From assembly GCA_022419385.1 (NCBI GenBank), contig JAJUBI010000006.1, positions 1,798,001-1,862,000 on the forward strand: a stretch of 64,000 bases of DNA, given 5' to 3'. Positions 33,383-44,385 of this stretch are shown here, in pieces; within the stretch, counting starts at the first letter, position 1, and each line of letters begins with the position of its first letter. A program made the translations under genes and the position numbers. The notes beneath the pieces were generated by a model that did no database searches, was not told the origin of the DNA, and saw only the letters and a program-made list of their open reading frames with translations. Source of the stretch: Paraconiothyrium sp. Pb-2020 (Eukaryota; Ascomycota; Dothideomycetes; Pleosporales; Didymosphaeriaceae).

Positions 33383-34405
33383 CTACAATCTGCTCTTCTG
33401 CTTCGCGATGTTTCTTGTTTCTTGTGCCATTCGCAGCAACGCGTACAGTGTTTGCATCCTGGGCATCTCGAATCCTCTTTCCCGGGCGATTCTAATTGGG
33501 TTGCCGAGTATGACTTCCAGCTCCATAGTCTTGCCCTGTTCCCAGTCCAGAGCCATGCTAGGCTTGCTCCCGCTCGTATTTTTCTGTGTACTTCGTAGTA
33601 TGCGCTCCGGCGTCGCAAATTCCTTCGGAAACGGCTTCCCCAGGACCTTCGGTGCTGTAGCCAACACTTCTTCCATAACGCCCTTCAAGTGTATTGAGAG
33701 TTCGGAGTCGTTAGACATGGCGTTATTTGAAATACCGCCTGCGAGTACGGATGACGGGTTCATGGATGCGTTGATAGCGATCTTATGCCATCGGACGAGC
33801 TGTAGTTTGGCATGATCGTAGGCTTCTGCGTCCATGATACCGCCCTCCTGCAGCAAAGCTATGAATGCATCGTTTTTCTCCGCCGCCTTTGTATCTGAGT
33901 CTTTTGCGCTCCCGGTATCCAGGTGCGGAAGGTATGGCCCGCTGTTTATTCGCGTCCAGCGGTTGTGCTTAATTTGGCCTGGGCTGGTCTGCGCACAACT
34001 CGCAATAGTGACAGCGCTACAAATTTCAGCATGGGGAAATCTCCTCTTGTACGGCTCCTCCACGCCCAGACCGTTCTGTATGAGCACAACTGCTGTCCTA
34101 TCGCCAACCAGTCCTTCCAATATAGCAGAGTCGTCACTCACGTCCGGCAGCGCCTTCGTGCTCACAACAATGTAGTCCCATTTATTTCGGATGTTTCGCG
34201 CTTCGTCGGGGTTTGCAAATGTGTGGGTCGGTGTGAACGTATAGTCGCCATACTGCGTCGACGTCACTCGGAAGCCGTGCGCTTTTACGGCTTGGTAGTT
34301 CGAGCGGCAGATGACGGAGACATGGACATCAGGAACACGAGCGAGGCGTGATGCGTAGAAGGCTCCAATGGCACCTGCGCCGACGATAAGGATCTCGGTG
34401 GGCAT
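33383..34405 (-). CDS. 2-dehydropantoate 2-reductase family (ApbA/PanE)
   Basis: Single exon, 340 aa. The N-terminal NADPH-binding motif EILIVGAGAIGAFYASRLAR has the GxGxxG signature. It is followed by VICRSNYQAVKAHGFRV, YIVVSTKALPD, VVLIQNGLGVEEP and the C-terminal helical domain (LVRWHKIAINASMNPSSVLA, the family's Lys and Asn region). PanE reduces ketopantoate to pantoate in coenzyme A synthesis, but fungi carry several paralogs of broader use, so a role in pantothenate synthesis is not certain. Length is normal. Confidence 0.9.
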   Translation of the reverse strand: MPTEILIVGAGAIGAFYASRLARVPDVHVSVICRSNYQAVKAHGFRVTSTQYGDYTFTPTHTFANPDEARNIRNKWDYIVVSTKALPDVSDDSAILEGLVGDRTAVVLIQNGLGVEEPYKRRFPHAEICSAVTIASCAQTSPGQIKHNRWTRINSGPYLPHLDTGSAKDSDTKAAEKNDAFIALLQEGGIMDAEAYDHAKLQLVRWHKIAINASMNPSSVLAGGISNNAMSNDSELSIHLKGVMEEVLATAPKVLGKPFPKEFATPERILRSTQKNTSGSKPSMALDWEQGKTMELEVILGNPIRIARERGFEMPRMQTLYALLRMAQETRNIAKQKSRL

Positions 34406-34843
34406 TGCGCAGAATAGAGGAAGACGTGGGCAAGTGAAGTGGTGGTGGACAAGATGTCGTCGGAGCTATGAGTAGCTCCGCAATGGACCTCGGCATTGCC
34501 CCAACAGGAATTGTAGCACGACGCATTGTCTTCTCTACCAACGCTGGACGCTATCAGCATCACGTCCAATTGATCGGCTACTGCACGACTTTCGACATGC
34601 CCATCCTGAAATTGTGCCTTGGTGGGGTCTACTCAGTATACAAGACTCAGCGATGATCGTCGCGGGTTGTCTCCACAACCAAGCCTACAAAGCTCGGCAA
34701 CATGAACACCGCCCCATGACGCAACGTAGATATGTTGTTTCTGCCTTCCAGAGATGGGACGTGATCTTACCTACATCACGACTGAGAAGTCCGATCAACA
34801 CGAACCAAAGTGTCCCTTGTCAGCTGCTGCATCACTGACCATC
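34406..34843. other. Intergenic region
   Basis: Divergent promoter region between the reductase gene and the next small gene. An in-frame ATG at 34754 could extend the latter by 30 codons. Confidence 0.4.
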
Positions 34844-35218
34844 ATGACAACACCTGCATCAAGTGAGAATACCCTCGAATGTAAACGCTCACGTTACCTA
34901 ACGCATGCAGTAGAGATCAATACACAGAGCTCGTGCTCTGAGCATGCGTCTGCAAGTGTATGCGACGAGAGAGTGCAGCAACCATCAAAATCGAAGAAGT
35001 TTGCGAGTGTCTTTAGCGGTCGCAACAAGAAAGAACACGCAGTTTCGGATGAACAACAAGCTATCAACAAGGCTCTAATCAAGCAGTATGGGCAACCGCC
35101 AGAGTGGGCTGCAGAGTCAAATTCACAGTACATTGGTGGGGTAAAGAGCCGAGCGCGAGGTGCTGCGCGCGGTGCTATAGGACTCGGAGCTGCAGCAGGA
35201 GCGGGCGGGGGGTGTTAA
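34844..35218 (+). CDS. Hypothetical protein, 124 aa, Gly/Ala-rich C-terminus
   Basis: Frame from ATG 34844 (MTTPASSENTLECKRSRYLT), also open from ATG 34754. The middle is polar and basic (SKSKKFASVFSGRNKKEH). A helical-looking core follows (DEQQAINKALIKQYGQPPEW), then AAESNSQYIGGVKSRARG and a final run of Ala and Gly ending in Cys. The pattern is gene-like and probably conserved in related fungi, but I do not recognise it. The C-terminal Cys could be lipidated; that is a guess. Confidence 0.5.
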   Translation: MTTPASSENTLECKRSRYLTHAVEINTQSSCSEHASASVCDERVQQPSKSKKFASVFSGRNKKEHAVSDEQQAINKALIKQYGQPPEWAAESNSQYIGGVKSRARGAARGAIGLGAAAGAGGGC

Positions 35219-36367
35219 ATCAACGCCCTCTGCTTTCTCTGTGTCTACACTAGTAAGCTCTTCAGACAGCTAGATTTGCCGACTTCACCGAAGGCTACTC
35301 ATGGTACTCACTGCTCCGACGTTTGGGATCTAATTTCCATTTCTTGTACGTCACATTCCCATGTCTGTTAGTCCCCACCGCACCCATCGACTTCCGGATT
35401 GAAACCTCCTCGGCTTACTGGGATTCGTGGTTTCCAAACAAGGCGCAACGAGTTTGAGATGGTCGGTTTTGCGCTTCGAAACGTGGAGCTGAAACGATGG
35501 TCAATCATGCCAAGACTACGATTGGCTCAAAGCCCCGAGCAGTGAGGAAACACCAAGCACTGCACTGTAAACTTATAAACGTCTTGGCTATAGCTTGTAA
35601 GAGGCTTGTTGGAGACGGGCTGGTGGTTCGCGATGCCCTGGTCGCAGTGTAATGGTCATTTCTGGTTTTCATCCAAATTCTTGGTTCACGATGTCCGCGA
35701 GCGAACCGCGAGGCGACTCAAACAATATGCGCGATTGCATGACACACCGATCTTCTCCCAGAGAATTTTCAGTGCCAGATTTGGGTTTGCTCTGGGCTAG
35801 ACGCTATCTTCAAACAAACACATGGGGGCAATCCAAATATGGCAACGTATGAAGCACGCCACTTGGAGAGTTAAAAACACATCACGCTTCGAAACGCTAC
35901 CTGACGCCTTATGCACAGTGTTCAGCTACACCGCTTTGACTCCCAGCAGCACTAAACACATCGAGCCAAGGCTATTGAGAAACACTATACCACAGCCAAG
36001 TGTTCCCTAGGCCAATCTTTGAGGCAAGAAGCGCTGGATTAATCCAATGATACCGGGCCATGATCTTCTACAAGGTCTTCGACCGCGGATAGTAGATGGT
36101 GATTGCGACCGCAATTGGCTTATCCGGTCAGAGTCCAAGAACCAAGAAGGCCACCGCCACTGCTTTTACCGAGAAGCAAAGCAACATCGTGGATGTACAA
36201 ATAGGGCAGCGGGAACGACGATAAAAAGCATCCAGCATCAACATCTTCATCTCTTCTACTCTTATAATACAGCCTTCAGCGAGTCTGAGGCATTTCACTT
36301 CTACAATCTATCATTTACACAGGTTGATCCTATAGTTTCTTTAGTCCCTTATTTCACCACATTCACG
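35219..36367. other. Long intergenic region
   Basis: About 1.1 kb without a supported gene; it includes the promoter of the Egh16-like gene. CGATAAAAAG at 36219-36228 may be its TATA element, about 150 bases before the ATG. Confidence 0.45.
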
Positions 36368-37468
36368 ATGCGTTACTCCATCATATTCGCTGCCTCCCTC
36401 GCGGGCTATGTCTCCGCACACGGTGTCGTCGTGTCTATGAACGGCGCAAACGGTGTCACCATGCCCGGTCTTACAATCGCCGACGGCACTCCTCGTGATT
36501 GCTCTTCCAAGTACGTCTGCTGATCACAACATTCACTCCTATTCCTCACACCACAACAGCGGCTGCGGTTCCCAGGCCGACACTGCCATCATTCGCGACC
36601 GCGAGATCTCTTCTGGCAAGACCGGACCTCTCGGCCGCACCCAGGGCAACGGTAACGTCGATGCCTCCACCATGATCGCTGCCTTCATGGGCACTGGCGC
36701 CGGTGCTGCTGCGCCCCCGACCAACCAGGGTGCTTCTGGTGCCACCGGTGTTGAGGATGACCTCTCTGGAACAGCCGCAGCTGGTGGCCAGAAGAAGAGG
36801 CAGCTCCTCGGTGGCCTTCTCGGTGGCGGCGGTGCCGGTGCTGGCGGCGGTGCTGGTGCCACTGGTATTGCTGGTCTCCTCGGTGGAGGCGGCAACAAGG
36901 CTGTCGGTCCCCCTGAGAGCCGTGTCGCTGCTGCTGCCGGCCAGGGTGCGACCAGCGGTATGCCCACCGCCAACGCTGACGGCACTGTGGACATGACTTT
37001 CCGCCAGGTACGCATCTCTCAATTCTCTACCTGATAGATTGCAATCTGACACGCAACCTAGATCAACCAGGATGGCGCCGGGCCCTTCACAGCCGACGTG
37101 GTAAGTCTTGATTGCACACAGTTGTTGCAGTCCTTAACTAAATATCCTCTTAGGATGGCACCTCCGGTGGCACAGATGAGGCCGCCTTCCAGCCAGCCCA
37201 GGTCACCAAGGACGTCCCCGGACTCGGCGTCCAGGGTATCTCGCTTGCCACAAGCACCGAATTCGATATGCAGATTCAGATGCCTGCTGGCATGACCTGC
37301 GATGCTACCGTCGCGGGCGTCAACAACGTCTGCGTTGCTCGTGTCCGCAACGGCGCCGCTGCGGGTCCCTTCGGTGGCTCTGTTGCTTTCACCCAGGACG
37401 CTGCTACTCGCAAGAGGGCTATTGCTTACCGCCTGAAGAAGCGTATGGAGATCGGGAACATTCACTAG
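36368..37468 (+). CDS. Egh16/Gas1-like secreted protein
   Basis: Four exons, 36368-36510, 36560-37007, 37062-37100 and 37154-37468, give 314 aa. The signal peptide MRYSIIFAASLAGYVSAHGV is followed by VSMNGANGVTMPGLTIADG and a Cys pair region (RDCSSNGCGSQADTAIIRD), which is the hallmark of the Gas1/Mas/Egh16 family of appressorium- or infection-expressed secreted fungal proteins. A low-complexity Gly/Ala insert with a dibasic KKR site (AAGGQKKRQLLGGLLGGGG) interrupts the domain. The second half contains MTFRQINQDGAGPFTADVDG, GISLATSTEFDMQIQMPAG and the Cys pair around MTCDATVAGVNNVCVARV. The C-terminus is basic. A role at the host or surface interface is known for relatives and inferred here. 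Confidence 0.88.
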
Positions 37469-38307
37469 ATGATTGCCGGGCTAGTTCAGGATTGATGGGG
37501 CAGAGTGGAGATGGAATGTTGGTAATATCTATTAGAGGAACGATTAGTCAGTTACACTCGCTTGGTTTGGCGAGTCTGACTCTAACGGGTCTGGGACCTG
37601 TATGATTAGATCATGACTACGAATCTACTGTATTGTTTTACTCTTCCTTCCCACGGATTTTATGATCGGCCTACACTTCGTTGCTCCATGATGGTCTCGG
37701 TGCGAGGCTTGCAGCTTATCTAATTGTGATATCTGACTTGTGAACATCACGGAGTAATCAACGCGTTCAGGCAGTATCGCTACCCATGGGAGGAAGACCG
37801 AATCGATACCCATGATATCCCATCTGGTTTCCTCGTCGGGTATGGTGTCCATATCCGCCCAGAACAGGAAAGTAAAATCCGGGGCACGATGCAGGTATCT
37901 TGGCAACTAAATGGGAGAAGCACTGTAGGAAATAACGTTAGGAAAAAGATCCATAAACGTACAGATGCGAAATTTCCAGTGCATAGTGCAGCTTTTAGCT
38001 ACCTCAACCGCACCTCCCGAAGCCGACCAGTATTGTGGGTGGTCACTGAACAGGTACACATTCACTGATAGCTTAGTCAAGAGCTCGTCTGTTTCTTACG
38101 CTAATTCCAGATGTGCAGGTCGTTGGAACTAGAGCCTCGAAACCGACCGTGGGTTGTGAGTCGCCCGAGACACTAGTAGCGATGTTTGTCTAGGCACAAC
38201 AAGCCCAGTAACTTTCAATGAGATTTCTTGCCACAATACACTTTGAAATCCTTCGTGATAGCCTCAAAGTGGCCAAGTATACCAAACACACAATCGTTTC
38301 CGGATGA
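37469..38307. other. Intergenic region with a possible gene remnant
   Basis: A minus-strand frame at 37625-37906 reads like coding sequence (APDFTFLFWADMDTIPDEET, then IMGIDSVFLPWVAILPE), but it begins right after an in-frame stop, has no ATG of its own upstream and ends quickly. It may be a fragment of a lost enzyme gene. Nothing else is supported. Confidence 0.35.
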
Positions 38308-38976
38308 CTACGGGTACAGCGCAGCCCTTGTCCACTCATCATCGCCAATTTCCTTTGCATACCGGATACGCTGATGCTTACGATCCTCTGCGCCTTGCCA
38401 GAACTCCACAGACACCGGATCAACAGCATACACCCGCCATTCAGGTGCTACATATCCTGGCGTATCCTCTATGAGTCTCTTGGCCTTAGCAATTTCGTTT
38501 TCAAGTGTATTCCCATCCAGCAAAACATCGCTTTGCTTCGACGCAACAGCCGATATCCGGGACCCATCTGGGCGCTCGAGAAAATCATCCGCGCTTTCAA
38601 TGGCCGGCAGCTCGAGCGCTCGCCCTCGAATCCGAATCTGACGTCCTAGCTGAGGCCAGTAGAACGTTAGTGAAACGAAAGAGTTGACAGCGATCTGAAA
38701 GCCCTTAGGGCTGGTGGCTTTGGTTGCAAAATGCCAGCCGCGAGAGTCGACGTTCTTGAGGATTAGTACGCGGGCATCTGGGTGGCCGTACGCGTCAATT
38801 GTGGAGAGAGTCATGGCGTGAGGCTCTTTCTCGCCTTGTTCGATCGCGTCTTCGAGCCATAACCGGAATGCCGATGCGGCGTCGCCGGTAATCTGCGAGG
38901 TTGGTGACGGGGAATGGTCCTTTGAGGGAGAGAGAGTTCGAAGGATGGATTTCATTGATGTAGCTGAGTGCGCCAT
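38308..38976 (-). CDS. PDX3: Pyridoxamine 5'-phosphate oxidase
   Basis: FMN enzyme that oxidises pyridoxine/pyridoxamine phosphate to pyridoxal phosphate in vitamin B6 metabolism. Single exon, 222 aa, normal length. The fold is visible as AFRLWLEDAIEQGEKEPHAM, STIDAYGHPDARVLILKNVD, FATKATSPKGFQIAVNSFVS and LTFYWPQLGRQIRIRGRALE. The C-terminal signature is WRVYAVDPVSVEFWQGAEDR followed by KHQRIRY. The start MAHSATSMKSILRT lacks a strong targeting signal, and the second Met at position 8 could also serve as start. Confidence 0.92.
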   Translation of the reverse strand: MAHSATSMKSILRTLSPSKDHSPSPTSQITGDAASAFRLWLEDAIEQGEKEPHAMTLSTIDAYGHPDARVLILKNVDSRGWHFATKATSPKGFQIAVNSFVSLTFYWPQLGRQIRIRGRALELPAIESADDFLERPDGSRISAVASKQSDVLLDGNTLENEIAKAKRLIEDTPGYVAPEWRVYAVDPVSVEFWQGAEDRKHQRIRYAKEIGDDEWTRAALYP

Positions 38977-39511
38977 ATTGAGGGTCTAGGACACTAGTTT
39001 CGGGAAGTCGTCTTTACATTAGTACAAACCCAATTGTCGAGAGAAGAAGGGAAGCTGTTGGTTTATTTAATGGAGAGTGGCTGTGCTTGTAATGTTGACT
39101 CTGAGTCATTGATACGAGGTTCACCAGTACGAGAATCATAGTATAGTTGTTCGGCCGCGGACATCGGAAAAGATACTCAAAAAGACTGATTAGCCTTCCG
39201 TCACGACGCAGATCCAACCTGCTACAGAAGTCATTGTGCTCTGACGACTTACGAAGAAATCGGAGTTTACAGACGGATCTTAGATGGAAATGTACCAGAG
39301 GGCCTGCTCCTTCCCTGGGCATACTTACAGATAATTTTGCCAGATTCCTCCGAAAGCACACGCAAGGCAAAGGTAATTGACTGGAAATGATGATGGATCG
39401 GAAATATGAACAGGAAGCGCAACGTTCCCATGCGAATATATCAACTAAGACTACAGAAGTGGCTACATGACAAGATTTAAATGCTCAAACGCCGCCTATG
39501 CATATGCAGCT
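38977..39511. other. Intergenic region
   Basis: Promoter of the oxidase gene and 3' region of the aspartokinase gene. No other feature supported. Confidence 0.45.
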
Positions 39512-41214
39512 CTACTCGAGAAACGTGAAAAGATTGGTGTGCACGACGTTGAGGGCGCGGTCGGCCTCGCGCTCCTCTATGACGCAGGAAATGTTGATCT
39601 CGCTAGCACCTGTAATTTCGATTAGTATTTTTTGGTTATCTTTTCAATTGATAAAGCAAAACTTACCCTGCGAAATCATCTCAATGTTGATGTTGTTGTC
39701 GCCCAAGACGCTGAAGAAACGGCCAGAAATGCCAATCATGTTCTTGAGCTGCTTGCCGACTAAGCTGACGATGGCCATGTCGGGCACAATGTCGATAGCG
39801 CCCAGAGTGCCCAGTTCGCCAATGGCGCCGTGCAAGTCCTTATTCTGGATCTTGTACTCGTCTTCTCCGCCGCCGCTAAGCAGTGCAGATTCCGAGTGCA
39901 AGGCCATGGAGACGTGCACTTCGGACGAAGAGATCAAATCAACGGAGAGGTGCCAGCGATCTAGGATGCTAAATATGTTCATGAGGAAACCGTGGGCACG
40001 CGTGCGCTTGTTACTGTGCACATTAAGCACAATAACATTGTGCTTGATGGTCACGGCCGTCGGGCGCTTCGGGCGCTGCAAGGCCGAGAGCAGGCTGGAT
40101 GAGCGGGTGCGGAAGAGGCCTGTGTGCTTGGTAGGCGATCCGGGCTCATCTTCGAAGCGGTCCGGGAAGATGATGGTGCCGTTGCCGCGTGGGTTCATGA
40201 CATTCTTGATGCGAATGGGGATGCGGGCGCGGATAACCTGCTCCATGGTGAACGGGTGGATGACCTCAGAACCGTAGAACGTCAATTCAGCGGCCTCGGA
40301 GGGTGTAACGGACGAGAGAAGACGGGCGGTAGGGACCTTGCGGGGATCAGCGGTGAAGATGCCATCAACCTCTTTCCAGATCTGCAGTTCGTCTGCCTTG
40401 ATGCCGACAGCAACCAGAGCAGCACACAGATCAGTATAACCGCGTCCGACAGCGCTCAGGATTCCTCCGGCTACATTCCCGAAGAAGCCCGTGATAACCG
40501 GGACCTTGTCGCCGCAAGCCTCCACCTCCTTGCCCAGGGCTTCTGCGAGGTTCGTGTAAAAGGTCTCGCCTACGCCTCCCTTACTATGCGAAGGACTCTT
40601 GAATACCTCCGACACATCAACATATTGTGCAGGTGTACCGCGGTCGTTCAGCAGAGCAGCCATGTAGCGGCAGCTCAGCTTCTCGCCTTTGCTCACGATC
40701 TTGTCCTCGGCGCGGCTGGTCACTTCCTCTAGGTGCTGCGCTGACTCCAGAATCTTAACCAACCCCTCGCATTCGGCGTTGACCTCCTCTTCGAACTTCG
40801 CCAGGATTCCAGCATCTTTCAGCGTGTCTCTTGCGGCTTGGATATGGTCGAGACGGAGGGCTTCAACGACATCGTCGTAGGCACGCGACCCGGCTTTCTC
40901 GGCGGCCCTTGCACAGCGAAGGAGCCTGTTGGTGGTACCTTCGAGCTTGGTGGTACCGCTGCGCGCGGAGCAGACAATGGCGGCGCGGTTGGTGCTCAAA
41001 CCGTTCCTACAGCGCGTTGTTAACTAGGTGCTCATCTTGCTTCGTATGCATGCTCCGGGCCGCCGTACCTTACAATGGCCGCTATATTCTCCGCGAACTT
41101 GCCAACAGATGTACCCCCGAACTTCAATACCACCCAGCCACCGGGAAGGTGCTTCTCTTCTGTGTGAGCTATCCGCTCAGACGAGTGTTTGTATCCGTTT
41201 GTGGTAGTGGACAT
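39512..41214 (-). CDS. HOM3: Aspartokinase
   Basis: Cytosolic enzyme that phosphorylates aspartate, the first step toward threonine, methionine and homoserine. Exons 41214-41069, 41006-39667 and 39609-39512 give 527 aa, the usual length for fungal aspartokinase. The kinase motif is WVVLKFGGTSVGKFAENIAA. It is followed by TNRAAIVCSARSGTTKLEGT, the substrate-site stretch GFFGNVAGGILSAVGRGYTD and EVDGIFTADPRKVP. Two ACT regulatory domains follow (VIVLNVHSNKRTRAHGFLMN and MAIVSLVGKQLKNMIGISGR). The final exon encodes ASEINISCVIEEREADRALN and VVHTNLFTFLE. Feedback control by threonine is expected from the family. Confidence 0.96.
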
Positions 41215-42018
41215 TTTGGAACTTAGATTTTGGCGATCAGGCGACCAATTGCTTCAAAAATTACTGAATGGATTTCCGAGGTTATAGGTGAAGTGACGGA
41301 TGTCAGGCGGAAGATAGAGTGACTCTTCTATCGGGGAAAAGCGTGAATAGCGGCAATGGCGTCGGTGGGGGAAATTTCGGTGCGACAGCGGGGCGAGAAC
41401 GCTGAGTCATGGGCTCAAAGAAACATGAATGTTGCGACCGCGGCCGAGGGCGCGAACGAGTCAAATTCCTTTATATGCAAGATAAGCCACACAGCAAGAG
41501 TAAACATGCTGCTCTACGATGCGGGGTGAAGGCTTGTACGCTATTCGGTGTATACTGTCATCTGCCGTGCTTGCACCAGCCATCGCGTAGGAGAACACAT
41601 GTGCAGACAGCGGAAGTCTTCACGGTTAGCCGTCGGTCCGAGACGAAAACAGGTGCAGCTACAATCAAATCGCGCAGTAGACTGTATGGGCACCGAGATC
41701 GCAACGTCAATAATCAATGTGTTCATTGGTGTATGAAAATACTCCACTCGTTGGCGTCAATGTGTGTGCACTGAGCCGGAATAGACGCCGTGCAAATGCT
41801 GGTCAAAAGCCTCCAAACGCCGCTCTACATAGCCAACGCCAAGTCCCATTGTGTTGACCAGCTGGCGCCATGCATGTTGTACAGGAAACAGTCTTCCCAA
41901 ACCGTGTGCGCCAAAGTCCAGGACGAATGCGCTTCTTCTGTGTAAGAACAAATAAGACCCTTTTCCCACGCCTGGGATCCAATCAGAGGATCTGTGAGGA
42001 TTGCTAGTACACACGATT
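41215..42018. other. Intergenic region
   Basis: Promoter of aspartokinase and 3' region of BUR1. Open frames here look like chance. No repeat was noticed. Confidence 0.45.
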
Positions 42019-43707
42019 CTACCGTCTGTAAATGTCTCGGTCTCGCTCGCGTGCCCTGTCTCTTCGATCTGGACTTCGTGAACGTGTCCTACCATCGCGC
42101 CTATCTCGTCCAAAGTTGCGCGAATCTCCTGTTCGGTCCCGGTCCCGGTAACCCCTGCCACGGTCCGAACGATCGTCGGTAAAGCCGTCTCGCGAGTGAC
42201 CAGAATCACGGGATCCACGTCGACCATCTCTTGGCCTGTCGTCAGGGTCTCGAGATCGACGTTCCTCTCTGGGTCGCGATCCATCGTACGTAGGAATATA
42301 AGTATCTCCAGGCGGAGCGCCCCGGTCACGATCACGGTCGCGGTGCCCACGGTCACCACCTTGACCATAGCGAGGCGGATGCACAGGAGGAACAGGGAGG
42401 TTTGTTCCATTACCACCCCAATGTGGCCTGCGGTCTCCATGTCCTGGCGGCGGCGGCGCCCTACGGTCGTGGTTTCCTCGTGGTCGATCAACTCCGGGCG
42501 GCCCTCTATCGGGTGGACCATAACGTCTGTCACCGTTGCCCCAGCCGGGACCGCTCTGCGGAGGACCGGAGCCGGTCCATTCTCCGTTTGGACCTCCGCC
42601 CACTGTACCTCCTGCAGGTGCTGGCGGTAGGTTTTGTTTCTGGCCCCGGGCATTGCGTCTGTCAAGCTCATGTGAGTCGGCAAAGGTGGGTATATCTTCC
42701 TCGCGCATCGGTCGCGGATCCTCCTTGAAATAAGGGTGATCGATCGCATCGATAGCGTTGATGCGTTTCCGCCAGTCGAGCATCAGTAGCTTGCTAAGGA
42801 GATCCAGTCCTTGCGGGCTGAGCTCGCGGAATCGTTGTGAGAGTTGGCCTGTACTAGGTGCGAAAGCTCGCACTGGTTCCGCGCCGGGCAGCTGATTCCA
42901 TCCAGGCATGCTGCGGTCATTCGGCGAACCTACCAACTCGAAGATGATTTGTGCCTGGTGCAGATCGCTCTGACCTGCGAGGATAGGCTTGCGCTTGAAC
43001 ATTTCGCCGAAGACGCAGCCGGCACCCCACATATCAATCGCCGGTGTGTATCGTCGCAGTTGAAGTAGCAGCTCAGGCGGCCGGTACCACCTCGTCACAA
43101 CGAGTGTTGTGTAATCTCGTCGAGCCTCGCCGTTGCCCTTCCCTGGTTGTGGCACAGGCTCGTCGTAATGTCGCGCAAGACCAAAGTCTGCAATCTGAAG
43201 TCGTCCACGATTGTTGATGAGCAGGTTGGCGGCTTTCATGTCTCGGTGGAGGATGTGGTTGTCGTGTAGATAGCGAAGGCCCTTGAACAACTGCAGCATG
43301 TAGCACTTGACCTGGGGGGCAGAGAAGTGTACGTCGGGGTTATCGAGCAATCCGGATAGATCGTGATCCATGTACGGCATAACCATATAAAGAATGGCGC
43401 GTTTCCTGCCCTCTGCCTTTGGGCGCTCGACAGACATCTCCTCCAGCTTTAGGACGTTCTCGTGGGAGAGCATCTTCAGCAGCTTGATCTCGCGCAATGC
43501 TGTGATAGGGAAGCCATCCTTCTCGTTGTGGGTGAGGATCTTCTTCATGGCGAATATGCACCCTGAGCGGACGTGTCGCGCCTGGTGGACTTCCCCAAAA
43601 GTACCCTCACCCAGCTTCTTCAGCAGCTCGTACTCGCCGATCTTGGAGCAGCCCTTGAAGCGGCGCTGCAGGCCCTTGGAAGGCATCGCGGCGACGGCGG
43701 TCGCCAT
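42019..43707 (-). CDS. BUR1: CDK9-type CTD kinase BUR1
   Basis: Cyclin-dependent kinase that phosphorylates the RNA polymerase II tail and Spt5 during elongation. Intronless, 562 aa. The kinase domain runs from about residue 25 to 335: LGEGTFGEVHQARHV (Gly loop), FAMKKIL (Lys), the diagnostic cyclin-binding helix PITALREIKLLK, HILHRDMKAANLLIN (catalytic loop), IADFGLARHYDEPV (DFG) and VVTRWYRPPELLL. The C-terminal 200 residues are a long disordered Arg/Asp/Gly-rich tail with many RD repeats (YRDRDRTGDSRNFGRDRRDG) and an SR-like end, as in other fungal BUR1 proteins. The gene is divergent from the small complex I gene. Confidence 0.95.
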   Translation of the reverse strand: MATAVAAMPSKGLQRRFKGCSKIGEYELLKKLGEGTFGEVHQARHVRSGCIFAMKKILTHNEKDGFPITALREIKLLKMLSHENVLKLEEMSVERPKAEGRKRAILYMVMPYMDHDLSGLLDNPDVHFSAPQVKCYMLQLFKGLRYLHDNHILHRDMKAANLLINNRGRLQIADFGLARHYDEPVPQPGKGNGEARRDYTTLVVTRWYRPPELLLQLRRYTPAIDMWGAGCVFGEMFKRKPILAGQSDLHQAQIIFELVGSPNDRSMPGWNQLPGAEPVRAFAPSTGQLSQRFRELSPQGLDLLSKLLMLDWRKRINAIDAIDHPYFKEDPRPMREEDIPTFADSHELDRRNARGQKQNLPPAPAGGTVGGGPNGEWTGSGPPQSGPGWGNGDRRYGPPDRGPPGVDRPRGNHDRRAPPPPGHGDRRPHWGGNGTNLPVPPVHPPRYGQGGDRGHRDRDRDRGAPPGDTYIPTYDGSRPREERRSRDPDDRPRDGRRGSRDSGHSRDGFTDDRSDRGRGYRDRDRTGDSRNFGRDRRDGRTRSRSPDRRDRARERDRDIYRR

Positions 43708-44160
43708 GGCGGGCGTGGAGGGTTTGTGTGTGTGGCAGATAGGGTTGCGATGAGTGTGAAGCGTGGTCGTTCTTACTAGGGCGCCGGGCGCCGCAAGACG
43801 ATGGAAAGCGCGTTGCAGTTGCGCGGGTGGGCTCGCAGAGATAGTGGGGGTCGCGAGAGCTCGGGCGTGGCAAGCGCTGCCATGAGGTATGTTGTCGAGG
43901 GGCGAATCCTATTGTGCTGGCATCATAATGGGCCTTTTGCTTGCGCGCACGTCGTGAAGACGATTGCAAAGGCCGCCGCGATCGTAAGAAGGAGGCTTGG
44001 CGCCGCTCGCCGTTCTGCAGGGTAGCTTGGATCGACCTCACCTCACCGAACGACGAGCACATCCAACACGCCATTGCAGCCAACCCACCACAGGTAGCCC
44101 TCCTCTGCCGCCAGCACACGGCGCGCCGTCGCTAAAGTGAATGCAGGCTCGACTATCACC
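43708..44160. other. Divergent promoter between BUR1 and a complex I gene
   Basis: 453 bases serve both genes. The sequence is rather GC-rich and has no clear TATA box, as is common for housekeeping pairs. Confidence 0.5.
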
Positions 44161-44385
44161 ATGGGCCCCCCAAAGTACCCGCCCATGGGCAGCCACCCCA
44201 TCCACGTCCACCCGGTCCGCCCGCTCTACCGCTTCATGTCCACCGCCCTCGGCGCCTCCATGTGGTTCTTCGTGCGTTCCACCGGCTCAAAGAAGGTTGC
44301 AATCTGCTAACGAGGCCAGTTGATGTACCGCGCGAAGAAGGACGGCCCTGCGCTCCTGGGTTGGAAGCACCCGTGGGACCATTGA
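44161..44385 (+). CDS. Small complex I accessory subunit, NDUFB2-like, 58 aa
   Basis: Two exons, 44161-44271 and 44320-44385, split by a 48-base intron with a GTGCGT donor and a TGCTAAC branch site. The protein begins with a His/Pro-rich N-terminus (MGPPKYPPMGSHPIHVHPVR), then YRFMSTALGASMWFFLMYRA (one membrane helix) and KKDGPALLGWKHPWDH. The order Pro-rich start, YR, helix with MWF, Asp and LGW-HPW matches the AGGG/NDUFB2-type subunit of mitochondrial NADH:ubiquinone oxidoreductase. It would sit in the membrane arm. The match is by pattern, so the subunit name is tentative, but a mitochondrial inner-membrane protein is likely. Confidence 0.75.

Noticed and set aside
42196..42730. Plus-strand open frames opposite BUR1
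   Set aside because: They are shadows of the Arg/Asp/Gly-rich tail of the kinase and have no gene-like features.
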